Positions 29,477 to 39,919 are shown, counted from the stretch's first letter. The stretch is 64,000 bases of DNA from an uncultured Pelagibacteraceae bacterium (GCA_902615045.1 CACMNP010000002.1:1-64000); one strand, 5' to 3'. Translations and numbers: made by a program. The notes: a model not told the origin generated them from the letters alone.

Positions 29477-30678
29477 GGAGAAGGACCTGTTGGAATATCG
29501 ATTTTTAAACCTTTTACAATTTCATTTTTAAAGTCATACATTGGTAATGTACATATCTCACCTTTATGAATTTTATTATCATTACAATTAACATCCACTA
29601 TTAATCCTGGTTTATGTTTTGTAGAATTCATTAAAACTATTCCAACACCACATTTTTGAAAAGGTGACCAAGTGCTAGATGTAATTTTTCCAATTATTTC
29701 ATTATTAAATTTTATGTAAGTTCCTTTTAAACCTGTTCCATTTTCCACTCTTATTCCCCAACATCTTTTTTCTTTATCAGCAGTCATCAATGCTGATTTT
29801 CCAATAAAATAATTTTTTTTTAAATCAACATACTTACCTAAACCAACATCATATGGATTTGTTTCATGATTAAAGTCTTGCCCAGCTGATAATAATCCAG
29901 ATTCTATTCTTTTACATCTGAAACCAGGGGTGCCTGTGAGTATCATTCCCATTTTTTTTCCTTCTTCAAGAATATAATCCCCAACTTTTTCAGTATTATT
30001 ATTTTTTCTAAAATAAATTTCCCAACCAAGTTCATTACTAAATCCTGATCTACTTATGATTACTTTTTCATTAAGTATAGTAATTTCTTTCCAATCAAAA
30101 TATTTCCAATTATCAGGAAAAGTTTCTTTACTTAAAACTTTTAAAAGATCCATAGATTTTGGTCCCTGAATTTGACTTACCCAAACGTCTGGGTCAGAAA
30201 TTTTTACATTAAGATTATCATTGTGAGCTTTATACCATGAAAAAAGATCACCATCAGCTTGAACAAACCAAAATTTGTTTTCTTCAAGTTTTAGCAAAAC
30301 TCCATCTGTCAGCATGCCTCCGTCATTGTAACAAGCAAATTGGTATGAGCATCTTCCTACTTTTACTTTTGAGATATCTCTTGTGAATATTTTTTGTAAA
30401 AGTTTTTCTGCATCTGGACCAGAGATTTCATATGGATGTTCACCAGTATGACGAAAAATTACCTCTTGTCTTACTTTCCAATACATTTCATCAGCGGTAG
30501 CGTGTGAAAGTACTTCTGGATTTAATCTTCCAGCATAAAAAGAATACTCGGGATCGTAAGGAAGTTCTTGATATGCTAAAGGATGTATTCCTACAGTTCT
30601 TGCAAGTTCAACAACTTTATTATCATTGGATTTTAAAGGTTTTACTGAAAATCTGACTTTGTTTAATTCGTTCTGCAT
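29455..30678 (-). CDS. GcvT-superfamily aminomethyltransferase-like protein
   Basis: ISGPDAEKLLQKIFTRDISK, QIQGPKSMDLL, SRSGFSNELGWEIYF, FRCKRIESGLLSAGQDF typical of GcvT/DmdA superfamily. Confidence 0.85.
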   Translation of the reverse strand: MQNELNKVRFSVKPLKSNDNKVVELARTVGIHPLAYQELPYDPEYSFYAGRLNPEVLSHATADEMYWKVRQEVIFRHTGEHPYEISGPDAEKLLQKIFTRDISKVKVGRCSYQFACYNDGGMLTDGVLLKLEENKFWFVQADGDLFSWYKAHNDNLNVKISDPDVWVSQIQGPKSMDLLKVLSKETFPDNWKYFDWKEITILNEKVIISRSGFSNELGWEIYFRKNNNTEKVGDYILEEGKKMGMILTGTPGFRCKRIESGLLSAGQDFNHETNPYDVGLGKYVDLKKNYFIGKSALMTADKEKRCWGIRVENGTGLKGTYIKFNNEIIGKITSSTWSPFQKCGVGIVLMNSTKHKPGLIVDVNCNDNKIHKGEICTLPMYDFKNEIVKGLKIDIPTGPSPWSGIKR

Positions 30679-30818
30679 TTATAATTTAGAAAAAGTGTAT
30701 ATTAATTAAAATATCTATTCAATTAGTAGATGAATCACTACATTTTGCATGTTGTTATCTAGTTCTGGAATTGTTATCTTTTTAATTATTTAAACAACTA
30801 AAGAAAAAGAGGGAACTT

Positions 30819-32306
30819 ATGAAATACATACTTAAAGTTTTTTCAGCGACTTTTATGTCTCTGATATTATCTTTTTCTATTGCCAATGCATCAAGTGGAG
30901 TATTTAAAGTATCACATGATCTTGGATTTGGAAAAGATACTAACTTAGATGCCATAACAAAAGGGCGTTTATTTCAAGTTGTCATCAAAACACAAAATAG
31001 ATTAGTAAGACCTGATATGAACGGTGTTCCATCACCTTCATTATCAACAGATTGGAGTGCTAATTCTGATGCAACTGAATGGACTTTTAATTTAAGAAAA
31101 GGAATATATTTTCATGATGGATCAGCTTTTGATGCTTCAGATGTAAAATATTCTCTAATGAGAGCTAAAGATCCTGATATTGGATCTCCAGTTAGAAAAA
31201 GTTTAAATGTAGTTGAAGATATTGAGGTAGTTGATCAACATACTGTTAAAATGAAGTTATCAACGTCATTTGCTGACTTTCCATTATTATTAACTGACTA
31301 CAGATTAAGAATGATACCTGAAGGATCAGGAGATACTATAGGACAAACTGGAGTTGGTACTGGACCATTCATGGTAGATAAATTTGATCCAGAAGGAACA
31401 ACAATTTTAAAAGCTAACCCAGATTATTGGGAAGGTGCACCAGGAGTTGCTGAAGTTCATGTCATTGCAATACCAGATGCTCAAGCAAGAATTCAAGCTC
31501 TTTTAACAGGTCAAATTGATATGAACAGATATGTTCCTTTCAATCAAAAAAAGATATTTGAAAGTAATTCTAAATTTACAACAACTGTAATTCCTACTGG
31601 AAACTGGAGAGGTGTGGTTATGAGAACTGATACTGCTCCATTTGATAATCCTAAAGTAAGAAAAGCTTTTAGGTTAGCAGTTGATAGACAAGAACTTGTA
31701 GATCTAGTTATGGGTGGAGCAGCAACTGTATCTTGTGATACACCTGTAATGCCTTCTGATCAATATCGTTTAAAAATGGATTGTCCTCAAAATATTAGTA
31801 AAGCAAAAAATTTACTAAGAGAAGCGGGATTTCCAAATGGAATTGAATTGACTGTTTATCCAGCAACTTTAGAACCAACTTGGCCTACGATTGCAGAAGT
31901 CGTTCAGCAGCAAGTCGCAAAAGCTGGAATTAAAGTTAACATTGAAATGGTACCATCTAAAGGTTATTGGAATGAAGTATGGATGAAAAAACCAGTTTCA
32001 ATGACACGTTGGAACCAAAGACCAGCAGACACAATCTTGCACGAAGCTTATCATAGTGGAGCTAAATGGAATGAGTCTTACTTCAAAAATGCTGACTTTG
32101 ATAAAAATTTAGCTGATGCTAGAAGTGAGTTGGATTTCAATAAAAGAAAGAAAGCATATCAAAATGCTCAAATGACTTTATGGGAACAAAGTGGAACAAT
32201 GATCCCATACCACGTGTCTAGACTTGTAGTTACTTCATCAAAAGTAAAAAACCTTGATGCTGTAGATCACTTTTCTATACAGTGGCACAAAGTTAAAGTT
32301 GACTAA
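30819..32306 (+). CDS. Peptide/opine/nickel-type ABC transporter substrate-binding protein (SBP_bac_5)
   Basis: Signal peptide; WTFNLRKGIYFHDGSAFDASDVKYSLMRA and GTGPFMVDKF family motifs. Confidence 0.88.
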   Translation: MKYILKVFSATFMSLILSFSIANASSGVFKVSHDLGFGKDTNLDAITKGRLFQVVIKTQNRLVRPDMNGVPSPSLSTDWSANSDATEWTFNLRKGIYFHDGSAFDASDVKYSLMRAKDPDIGSPVRKSLNVVEDIEVVDQHTVKMKLSTSFADFPLLLTDYRLRMIPEGSGDTIGQTGVGTGPFMVDKFDPEGTTILKANPDYWEGAPGVAEVHVIAIPDAQARIQALLTGQIDMNRYVPFNQKKIFESNSKFTTTVIPTGNWRGVVMRTDTAPFDNPKVRKAFRLAVDRQELVDLVMGGAATVSCDTPVMPSDQYRLKMDCPQNISKAKNLLREAGFPNGIELTVYPATLEPTWPTIAEVVQQQVAKAGIKVNIEMVPSKGYWNEVWMKKPVSMTRWNQRPADTILHEAYHSGAKWNESYFKNADFDKNLADARSELDFNKRKKAYQNAQMTLWEQSGTMIPYHVSRLVVTSSKVKNLDAVDHFSIQWHKVKVD

Positions 32307-32318
32307 AAGTATTTAGAT

Positions 32319-32342
32319 AAAGGCCGCATATAAGCGGCCTTT
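32319..32342 (+). terminator. Rho-independent terminator/attenuator
   Basis: AAAGGCCGC-ATATAA-GCGGCCTTT followed by T-rich ATTTTATTTC, between SBP and permease genes. Confidence 0.88.
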
Positions 32343-32391
32343 ATTTTATTTCTATTTAATTTATTTTTGTTAAAAAGTTCTAGTTAATCTT

Positions 32392-33348
32392 ATGCTTTTA
32401 TTAATTTTAAAAAGAATTGGACTAGGGCTAATCACTTTATTTATAGTATCATTAATTACATTTGTAGGTGTTGAAGTTTTGCCTGGTGATGCATGTACAA
32501 CATATTTAGAAAGAGAAGCTTATGGAGCAGCTCTTGATGCTTGCATAAAAAGACTTGGTCTTGATGTTCCTGCTTATGAAAGATATTTCGACTGGGCATC
32601 AAATGTTGCACGAGGTGATTTTGGTTACTCTTTAAGTGGAGAAATGCCAATTAATGAAGTATTAGGCCCAAGAGTTAAAAACTCGTTAGTTTTAGCCTCT
32701 GTTTCAATACTTATAGGAATTCCTTTAGCAATTGTATTAGGAATAATAACTGCTCTTTGGAGAGATAAGCTTCCAGATATTATGATCTCAACTATCACAA
32801 TTTTTTCAATGACTATTCCTGAGTTTATTAGTGCTACTTTGCTAATTTTAATTGTTGCAATTTGGCTTGGTTGGCTACCAGGAATTGTGATTATACCATC
32901 GGATGCAACTTTTTATCAATTACTCTCAAATATAATTTTACCTGTTGTAGCAATTTCAATGATTATGACTGCACACATGGCAAGAATGGTCCGCTCAAGT
33001 GTAATTCAAGTTATGGCAAGTGATTATGTGCAAATGGCAATCTTAAAAGGCGTTCCTTATTGGAAAATGGTATTTAGACATGTATTGCCAAATGCATTAT
33101 TGCCAGCAATAAATGTAGTAGCATTAACAATTGCTTGGTTACTAGGTGGTGTAGTTGTTACAGAAGTTGTTTTTAATTATCCAGGTTTAGGCAGACTGGT
33201 AATTGAGTCTATATCAAATAGAGATTTACCTGTTGTTCAAGCATTAGCAATAATATTGGCATCAATTTATGTGGGAATAAATTTAATAGCAGATTTAATG
33301 ACACTCATGCTTAATCCAAGATTAAAAAGTTTACAGATAAGAAAATAA
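32392..33348 (+). CDS. Dpp/Opp-type ABC transporter permease (DppB-like)
   Basis: DppB-like N-terminus and BPD_transp motif (LKGVPYWKMVFRHVLPNALLPAINVVAL). Confidence 0.9.
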   Translation: MLLLILKRIGLGLITLFIVSLITFVGVEVLPGDACTTYLEREAYGAALDACIKRLGLDVPAYERYFDWASNVARGDFGYSLSGEMPINEVLGPRVKNSLVLASVSILIGIPLAIVLGIITALWRDKLPDIMISTITIFSMTIPEFISATLLILIVAIWLGWLPGIVIIPSDATFYQLLSNIILPVVAISMIMTAHMARMVRSSVIQVMASDYVQMAILKGVPYWKMVFRHVLPNALLPAINVVALTIAWLLGGVVVTEVVFNYPGLGRLVIESISNRDLPVVQALAIILASIYVGINLIADLMTLMLNPRLKSLQIRK

Positions 33349-33349
33349 A

Positions 33350-34243
33350 ATGGAGAGTAATTTAATTACAGAAGATAAACAAAAAAATAAGCTAGAAAAG
33401 GCTTTTGAGATTTTAAAAACTATGGCCTCCAAGCCTTCTGGATTAATTGGACTTACAATTGTTTTATTTCATGTAGTCTTAGCATTAATCAGCCCTTACA
33501 TTGCACCTTACGATTATAAAGCAATTAGCCCAAATACCATGTTACTTGCACCTTCAGCCGAGCATTGGTTTGGAACAGATAGCTTAGGTAGAGATGTTTT
33601 CACAAGAACAATACTTGGAGGGAGAACAGCTCTTACTGTAACTTTCTTTGGATCACTTATAGCTCTTCTGTGGGGAGGTTTACTTGGAATTTTTTGTGGT
33701 TTAGTTGGAGGCAAAATTGACGATGTTGTAATGAGAGTTGTTGATGCGTTTCTTTCTATTCCTTGGATACTTGCAATGCTATTAATTGTTTCTCTTTTAG
33801 GAACATCAACAGAGGTTTTAATTCCTGCACTAGGTTTTTTTTATGGTAAAGGAATAGTAAGAGTTGCTAGAGCTGCTACTCACGATGTTATTGCTAAAGA
33901 CTTTATAGTTTCAGCAAGAGCTCGAGGTCATAGCAACATGTCTATTATATGGAATGAAATTATTCCAAATGTTAGAGACGCTATATTAGTAGAAGGAGCA
34001 ATGAGATGGTCTTGGATGTTATTAGGATTTAGCTCATTATCATTTTTAGGTTTTGGTGTAAGCCCTCCAACACCCGATTGGGGTTTAATGATCTCCAATG
34101 CAAGAGGATTAATGTCGTTTGCATATTGGTCTGTAATTGCTCCGATAGTAGGATTAAGTTCGTTAATAATTGGAATAAATTTAACGGCTGATGCATTTGC
34201 AAAAGCTTTAGGAATTGATCGTTCAACAAAGGCACCTGTTTAA
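33350..34243 (+). CDS. Dpp/Opp-type ABC transporter permease (DppC-like)
   Basis: HWFGTDSLGRDVFTRTILGGRTAL, SARARGHSNMSIIWNEIIPN. Confidence 0.9.
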   Translation: MESNLITEDKQKNKLEKAFEILKTMASKPSGLIGLTIVLFHVVLALISPYIAPYDYKAISPNTMLLAPSAEHWFGTDSLGRDVFTRTILGGRTALTVTFFGSLIALLWGGLLGIFCGLVGGKIDDVVMRVVDAFLSIPWILAMLLIVSLLGTSTEVLIPALGFFYGKGIVRVARAATHDVIAKDFIVSARARGHSNMSIIWNEIIPNVRDAILVEGAMRWSWMLLGFSSLSFLGFGVSPPTPDWGLMISNARGLMSFAYWSVIAPIVGLSSLIIGINLTADAFAKALGIDRSTKAPV

Positions 34244-36271
34244 ATGAATGAAATAATTGAAAGCGTTAAAAATTTATCAATTGGATTTAACAGTCAAAAG
34301 GGCAAACAAATTTCAATACTTAGAAATGTTTCAACCAATATAAAAAAAGGAGAGACTGTAGGGATTGTGGGGGAGTCGGGTTCTGGAAAAAGCACATTAG
34401 CACTTGCAATGATGGGCTATATAAAACAAGGCTTATTTCCTCTCAAGGGTGAATGCCTCTTTAAATCTGAGGATTTACTGAAGATGAGCAGTAGAGAGCT
34501 AGAAAAAATTAGAGGTAGAAAAATAGCCATGATACCTCAAAATGCAGGACAAGCACTAACACCTAATTTAAAAATCGGATACCAAATTGATGAAGCATTA
34601 AAATTACATACAGATCTAAATAAAACAGAGAGAGATAAAAAAATTTCGGAGTTACTAAATAAAGTTAGACTTCCTTCACCAGAAACTATGGCTTTTCGTT
34701 ATCCTCACGAGCTTTCTGGAGGACAACAACAAAGAGTGGCTGTTGCAATGGCATTGGCTGGCAAACCAGATTTACTTTTATTAGATGAGCCAACTACTGG
34801 ATTAGACGTTACAACACAAGCGCATGTATTAGAACTATTAAGATTTATAGCAAAAGATACTGGAACATCTATGATCTATGTTAGTCATGACCTTGGAGCT
34901 ATAGCACAAGTCAGTGATAGAATAGTTGTAATGTATGCGGGAGAAATTGTTTTAGAAGGACCAGCAAGAAAAATATTAAAGGAACCTATTCATCCTTATA
35001 CTTATGGATTGCTAAAATCGATACCTAAACTCTCACTAGCTGGACTTCCAACTTCTATGCCAGGAAGCCAACCTCAGCCTGGAAGTATCAATGAAGGTTG
35101 TAGTTTTTATGATAGATGTAACTTAGCAAATGATAATTGTAAAAAAAATTCACCAGATCTGGAACATATTAAAGAATTAGATACCAATGTCAGATGTTTT
35201 AATTATAAAGAATTAATTAACCAAAATAATAATTTACAAACTTCAATAACAAAAAAATCAAATAATACTGAAGTAAATGAAGTTTTAAAATTAAAGGATG
35301 TTTCAATTAGTTATGCAAAGCAGAAATTTTTTGATCAATTATTAAATAAAATTTCTGATCAAAACCCAACAGTTAAAGATATAAATATAGATATAAAAAA
35401 AGGTGAGACTATTGCCTTGGTTGGTGAGTCTGGAAGTGGCAAGTCTACCATCTTAAAATCAATTGCTGGCTTACTCAAAACAAAAGATGGTCAAATTAAA
35501 TTTGATAATGATCGTATTTTATCTTCTGATTTAAAAATGAGAAATCCAAATGATCTGCGAGCAATACAACTTATATTTCAAAATCCAGACGAGTCATTAA
35601 ATCCAAACCACACAGTTGAGCAAATACTATCTCAACCTCTAAAGTTGTATTTTAATTTATCAGGAGAAAAATTAAAAAAAAATATAATCGATCTATTAAA
35701 AAAAGTAAGGTTAGGAGAATTTTATATGTCAAGATATCCTAGACAATTATCAGGTGGTGAGAAACAAAGGGTTGCAGTTGCAAGAGCATTTGCTGCTAAG
35801 CCGGATATAATTTTGTGTGATGAGGTTACTTCAGCTTTAGATGTTTCAGTTCAAGCAGCTGTTTTAAACTTATTACAACAATTAAAAGAAGATTTAGGAA
35901 CAACCTACGTATTTGTTTCTCATGATCTGGCTGTTGTCAGAGCAATTAGTGATAGAGTTGCAGTTTTATATCAAGGAAGGTTGTGTGAAATTGGTCCTTC
36001 TCAAAATGTTTACAAATTTCCATCACATCCTTACACCGAAGTATTATTAGGTGCTGTTTTGGAACCAGATCCAGATATAAAACCAAAATTAGTAGCTGAG
36101 GATATTGTAGAGGAAAAACCCCCTGAGAAAGGCTGTTCTTTTCAAGGAAGATGCCCTAGGAAAATAGGTGATATTTGTAATTCAGAGGTTCCACCGTGGC
36201 AAATAGGTGAAAATGGTAACGCTATTAGATGTCATATTAATATTGAAGAATTAGCAAGTTTACAGAAGTAG
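34244..36271 (+). CDS. Fused dual-ATPase Dpp/Opp ABC transporter ATP-binding protein (DppD-DppF)
   Basis: Two Walker A (GESGSGKST twice) and two signatures (LSGGQQQRVAVAMAL, LSGGEKQRVAVARAF), each followed by an oligopeptide C-terminal Cys motif. Confidence 0.93.
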   Translation: MNEIIESVKNLSIGFNSQKGKQISILRNVSTNIKKGETVGIVGESGSGKSTLALAMMGYIKQGLFPLKGECLFKSEDLLKMSSRELEKIRGRKIAMIPQNAGQALTPNLKIGYQIDEALKLHTDLNKTERDKKISELLNKVRLPSPETMAFRYPHELSGGQQQRVAVAMALAGKPDLLLLDEPTTGLDVTTQAHVLELLRFIAKDTGTSMIYVSHDLGAIAQVSDRIVVMYAGEIVLEGPARKILKEPIHPYTYGLLKSIPKLSLAGLPTSMPGSQPQPGSINEGCSFYDRCNLANDNCKKNSPDLEHIKELDTNVRCFNYKELINQNNNLQTSITKKSNNTEVNEVLKLKDVSISYAKQKFFDQLLNKISDQNPTVKDINIDIKKGETIALVGESGSGKSTILKSIAGLLKTKDGQIKFDNDRILSSDLKMRNPNDLRAIQLIFQNPDESLNPNHTVEQILSQPLKLYFNLSGEKLKKNIIDLLKKVRLGEFYMSRYPRQLSGGEKQRVAVARAFAAKPDIILCDEVTSALDVSVQAAVLNLLQQLKEDLGTTYVFVSHDLAVVRAISDRVAVLYQGRLCEIGPSQNVYKFPSHPYTEVLLGAVLEPDPDIKPKLVAEDIVEEKPPEKGCSFQGRCPRKIGDICNSEVPPWQIGENGNAIRCHINIEELASLQK

Positions 36272-36328
36272 TTATGACATTTATTTTATTTCCTACTCAG
36301 TCTCAATTTAATATAAGAAACCATCTTT

Positions 36329-38551
36329 ATGAAAATAAATAATGTAGTTGTAATTGGTTCTGGAACAATGGGGAGCGGTATAGCTGCACATTTGTGTAAC
36401 GCAAATGTTCCTGTCACTTTGTTGGATTTAACTACAGAAATTAGTCAAAAGGCTAAAGAGAGAATAGGAAAATCTAGACCTCCTTTATTAATAGATAAAT
36501 CAAAATTAGATAATATACATGTAGGAAACATTGAAGAAAACTTTGATGTAGTTTCGAATGCAGATTGGATTGTAGAAGCTGTTGTAGAAAGAATTGATAT
36601 AAAACATAATATCTATGAAAAAATATTTAAACATAGAAAAAAAGAATCTGTTGTTTCATCTAATACTTCATCTATTCCAATAAGTGTTCTATCAGAAAAA
36701 TTATCTGATCAAGACAAAAAAGATTTCTGCATAACTCACTTCTTTAATCCTGTTAGATACATGGATTTATTGGAAATAGTAAAAAGTAACGAAAGTGATT
36801 TAGATAAAGTTAAACTTTTAAAAGACTTTTGTGAAATAGACTTAGGTAAAGGTGCAATTATCTGTAATGACACTCCGGGATTTTTAGGTAATAGAATTGG
36901 AGTTTATGCAATGCAAATTGCAATGACAGAAGCATTTAATATGAAACTCAGTGTAGAAGAGGCTGATGCTATCTTTGGTAGACCAATGGGTATACCTAAA
37001 ACTGGAGTATTTGGATTGTATGACCTAATTGGTATTGATTTAATGGCAGATGTATTAAAAAGTTTTATTAAAGAATTACCTGAAAGCGATCCATTTCAAC
37101 CTGTAGCAAGAGAAATGCCACTTGTAAAAAAATTAATAGAAACTGGATATACTGGTAGAAAAGGAAAAGGTGGATTTTATAGAATGAATAAGGAGGGTGG
37201 TAAGAAAATTTTAGAGGCCATCAATCTTGAAACTGGGGAATATTCTCCCTCAAAAAAAATAGATATTAAATCTGAAAAAGTTGATTTAAAAAAATTAATT
37301 AATCGTGGAGATAAATATGGAGATTATGCTTGGTCAGTAATTTCTAAAATTATAAAATATTCTTCTTCATTAGTTCCAGGTATTACAGATAAGTTTAACG
37401 ACATCGATGAAGCAATGAGACTTGGCTTCAATTGGTCTAGAGGGCCTTTTGAAATGTTAAAAGAAATTGGAGTAAATAATTTTTTTCAAAAAATTGATAA
37501 TTTTGAGGGAAATAAATTTTTAGAAAATTTATCAAAATCCAAAGACGAAAATTTTTATGGTGAGAGACAACAATATACTGAAATTGAAACTTTAGGAAAA
37601 ATTAAACCAAGAGCCCTTAAACTTGATAAAAATAATTCTGCTGAAATTTACAGATTTCCTGAATTTAACATTGTCGAATTTACAACTAAAGCAAACGCTT
37701 TGGATTATGACTCAATGGACTCTTTAAAAAACGCTACAGACAAACCATTGATAATTATTAATGAAAGTATGCAGTTTTCTGCTGGTGTTAATTTAACATA
37801 TACTATGAATTTTGCAGAAAAAGGTGACTTTAAATCAATAGAAAAATTTGTCGGTTATTTTCAAGAAACATGCAAACACTTAAAATACTCAAAATTTCCA
37901 GTAGTTTCAGCACCATCAGGTCTTACACTCGGAGGCGGTTTTGAAGTTTTAGTTCAAAGTAACTTTGTTGCTTCGCATACAAATATTGTTGTTGGATTAG
38001 TTGAAACATTGGTTGGTTTAGTTCCAGCCGGAGGCGGATGTAAAGAAATGTTATGGAGATGGTCTCAAACAGAAGAGGCAAAAAATGATCCAGATTTTGC
38101 GCCTTTAAAAGTTTTTGATATCATTGGTTATGCAAAAACTGCAACATCTCCAGTCGAAGCTGAACCTCTAAAGTACTTAATCCCTGAAAATAAAAAAATT
38201 ATGAGCAGAAATAGTCTATTAAATGAAGCAAGAAAAATTTTGGATCAAAATAAAGAATTTACTCCTCCTGAAGAATGCTCATTTAATTTATCTGGTAAAT
38301 CTTTAAAAGACAAAATGGTTGGTATGTTAGAAAAACTGTATAACGATAAAATTATATTAGATCATGGAATGATAGTTGGAACAGAGCTAGCAAATGTTTT
38401 AAGTGGTGGTGATACAACTATAGATAAAACTCTTACAGAAGATCAGTTGTTTAAATTAGAGTTAGATGCTTTCATGAAATTAATTGAGACAAGTAAAACC
38501 CAAGATAGAATTAAACACACATTATCTACTGGAAAACCTCTAGTTAACTAA
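36329..38551 (+). CDS. 3-hydroxyacyl-CoA dehydrogenase / enoyl-CoA hydratase fusion (FadN-like order)
   Basis: N-terminal GSGTMGSGIAAHLCNANV NAD-binding, SSNTSSIPIS, HFFNPVRYM; C-terminal crotonase LTLGGGFEVLVQ...VGLVPAGGG. Confidence 0.9.
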   Translation: MKINNVVVIGSGTMGSGIAAHLCNANVPVTLLDLTTEISQKAKERIGKSRPPLLIDKSKLDNIHVGNIEENFDVVSNADWIVEAVVERIDIKHNIYEKIFKHRKKESVVSSNTSSIPISVLSEKLSDQDKKDFCITHFFNPVRYMDLLEIVKSNESDLDKVKLLKDFCEIDLGKGAIICNDTPGFLGNRIGVYAMQIAMTEAFNMKLSVEEADAIFGRPMGIPKTGVFGLYDLIGIDLMADVLKSFIKELPESDPFQPVAREMPLVKKLIETGYTGRKGKGGFYRMNKEGGKKILEAINLETGEYSPSKKIDIKSEKVDLKKLINRGDKYGDYAWSVISKIIKYSSSLVPGITDKFNDIDEAMRLGFNWSRGPFEMLKEIGVNNFFQKIDNFEGNKFLENLSKSKDENFYGERQQYTEIETLGKIKPRALKLDKNNSAEIYRFPEFNIVEFTTKANALDYDSMDSLKNATDKPLIIINESMQFSAGVNLTYTMNFAEKGDFKSIEKFVGYFQETCKHLKYSKFPVVSAPSGLTLGGGFEVLVQSNFVASHTNIVVGLVETLVGLVPAGGGCKEMLWRWSQTEEAKNDPDFAPLKVFDIIGYAKTATSPVEAEPLKYLIPENKKIMSRNSLLNEARKILDQNKEFTPPEECSFNLSGKSLKDKMVGMLEKLYNDKIILDHGMIVGTELANVLSGGDTTIDKTLTEDQLFKLELDAFMKLIETSKTQDRIKHTLSTGKPLVN

Positions 38552-39187
38552 CAACTTTAGATTTTTTATATAATCAGGTTTTAATACATAAGTTGATTTA
38601 TTTCCCACTTTAATTTTTTTTAAAGAGTCCATCCCTGCAATTACCCTTCCAATTGGAGTGTACTCACCTTGATATATTGGTATATCTATTAAAGTAATAA
38701 AAAATTCACTATCTTCTGTGTCGAATTGATCTTTTCTAGCAAAAGCTACAGAGCCAGCATTAAATAAAAAGTTACCACTAAGCTCAGATTTAATTGTTCC
38801 TAAACCAGACTTACCAGTTCCTACTTTAGAATAATTTAGATTAGATACATTCCCATATTCAATATCTCCGGCTTGTATTAAAGTATTTTCTATTACTCGG
38901 TAAAAAGTTGAACCATTATAGGAACCTGTATTTATTAACTTCTTAAATCGATTTACAGCTTTAGGAGCAATTTTAGGATCTAATTCTATTAGAACGTTAC
39001 CACACTCAACTTCCATAATTGCAATATTCTGCTTATCTTTAAAATCTATGTTATTTAAATCGATTTTTTTTACAAAAAGACATTTATTATTTAATATATA
39101 AAATGAACCTAAAGTTAAAATAATGAGTAGAATTAGAAAAATAAATAATATTTTTTCAGATAGTGATGGTTTAATTTTTTTTATCAT
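38540..39187 (-). CDS. Membrane-anchored cyclophilin-type peptidyl-prolyl isomerase
   Basis: N-terminal TM; GSYNGSTFYRVIENTLIQAGD, SVAFARKDQFDTEDSEFFITL. Confidence 0.88.
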   Translation of the reverse strand: MIKKIKPSLSEKILFIFLILLIILTLGSFYILNNKCLFVKKIDLNNIDFKDKQNIAIMEVECGNVLIELDPKIAPKAVNRFKKLINTGSYNGSTFYRVIENTLIQAGDIEYGNVSNLNYSKVGTGKSGLGTIKSELSGNFLFNAGSVAFARKDQFDTEDSEFFITLIDIPIYQGEYTPIGRVIAGMDSLKKIKVGNKSTYVLKPDYIKNLKLLVN

Positions 39188-39919
39188 TCAAAAAATAAAC
39201 TTTTCATCTATTTCTTTAAGTCCATTAATTAAGAAATTTTTCTTCTTAGTTAAAATATTATCTTTTTTAATTAATAAATCTATTTCTTTAAAGTTTGTTT
39301 TTAACAATGAATAAATTTCAGCCATATCTTCTTCAGCTGTGCTCATTGAATATTCTGTTAAAAAGCCTCTCGTAATTTCTAAATCTAAACCTAATAAATC
39401 AGTACATGTAGAACATGATGCATAAGAAAAATCTTTATTATTAAGTTCACTCCATTTATTTTTTTTAAAAAACTCGGGAAAACTGTTATCAATCATATGA
39501 AATATTTCATGATGGATCATTCTTTCAAAATACTTTCGGTTAAATGTTAAGTCTAAAATTAAAGTCCTGAATTTATTATCTGGTATACCCCCTGTATTAA
39601 TGCCTGAAATTTCTAAGTTTTTACAAAGAACTACAAATTTCAAATTTATTTTCCTTAGGAAATTTGAGTTATAATCCCTCAGATTATTTTGAATTGTATT
39701 AAATTCACGATCCAAATCACTACTATTTATGCCGTTACATTTAATATTATTTGTATCACCTATTACAAAACCTCTTTTAGATACCAAATATTTGATACCA
39801 TTTAAATTATCAACCTTATGAACTTCTAAATTAGGAATTTTAATCAAATTATATATTGCATCTGCATTTACATAAGAAAAATTAAAAAATAATAGAAATA
39901 TTAATATAATGTATCTCAT
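39188..39919 (-). CDS. Putative exported zinc metallopeptidase-like protein
   Basis: Signal peptide MRYIILIFLLFFNFSYVNADA; HEIFH (HExxH) in MIHHEIFHMIDNSF. Confidence 0.6.
   Translation of the reverse strand: MRYIILIFLLFFNFSYVNADAIYNLIKIPNLEVHKVDNLNGIKYLVSKRGFVIGDTNNIKCNGINSSDLDREFNTIQNNLRDYNSNFLRKINLKFVVLCKNLEISGINTGGIPDNKFRTLILDLTFNRKYFERMIHHEIFHMIDNSFPEFFKKNKWSELNNKDFSYASCSTCTDLLGLDLEITRGFLTEYSMSTAEEDMAEIYSLLKTNFKEIDLLIKKDNILTKKKNFLINGLKEIDEKFIF

Noticed and set aside
30679-30818. Possible riboswitch upstream of the Opp-type SBP gene
   Set aside because: Only short repeats seen; I could not build a convincing multi-helix conserved aptamer by eye. A covariance-model search would settle it.
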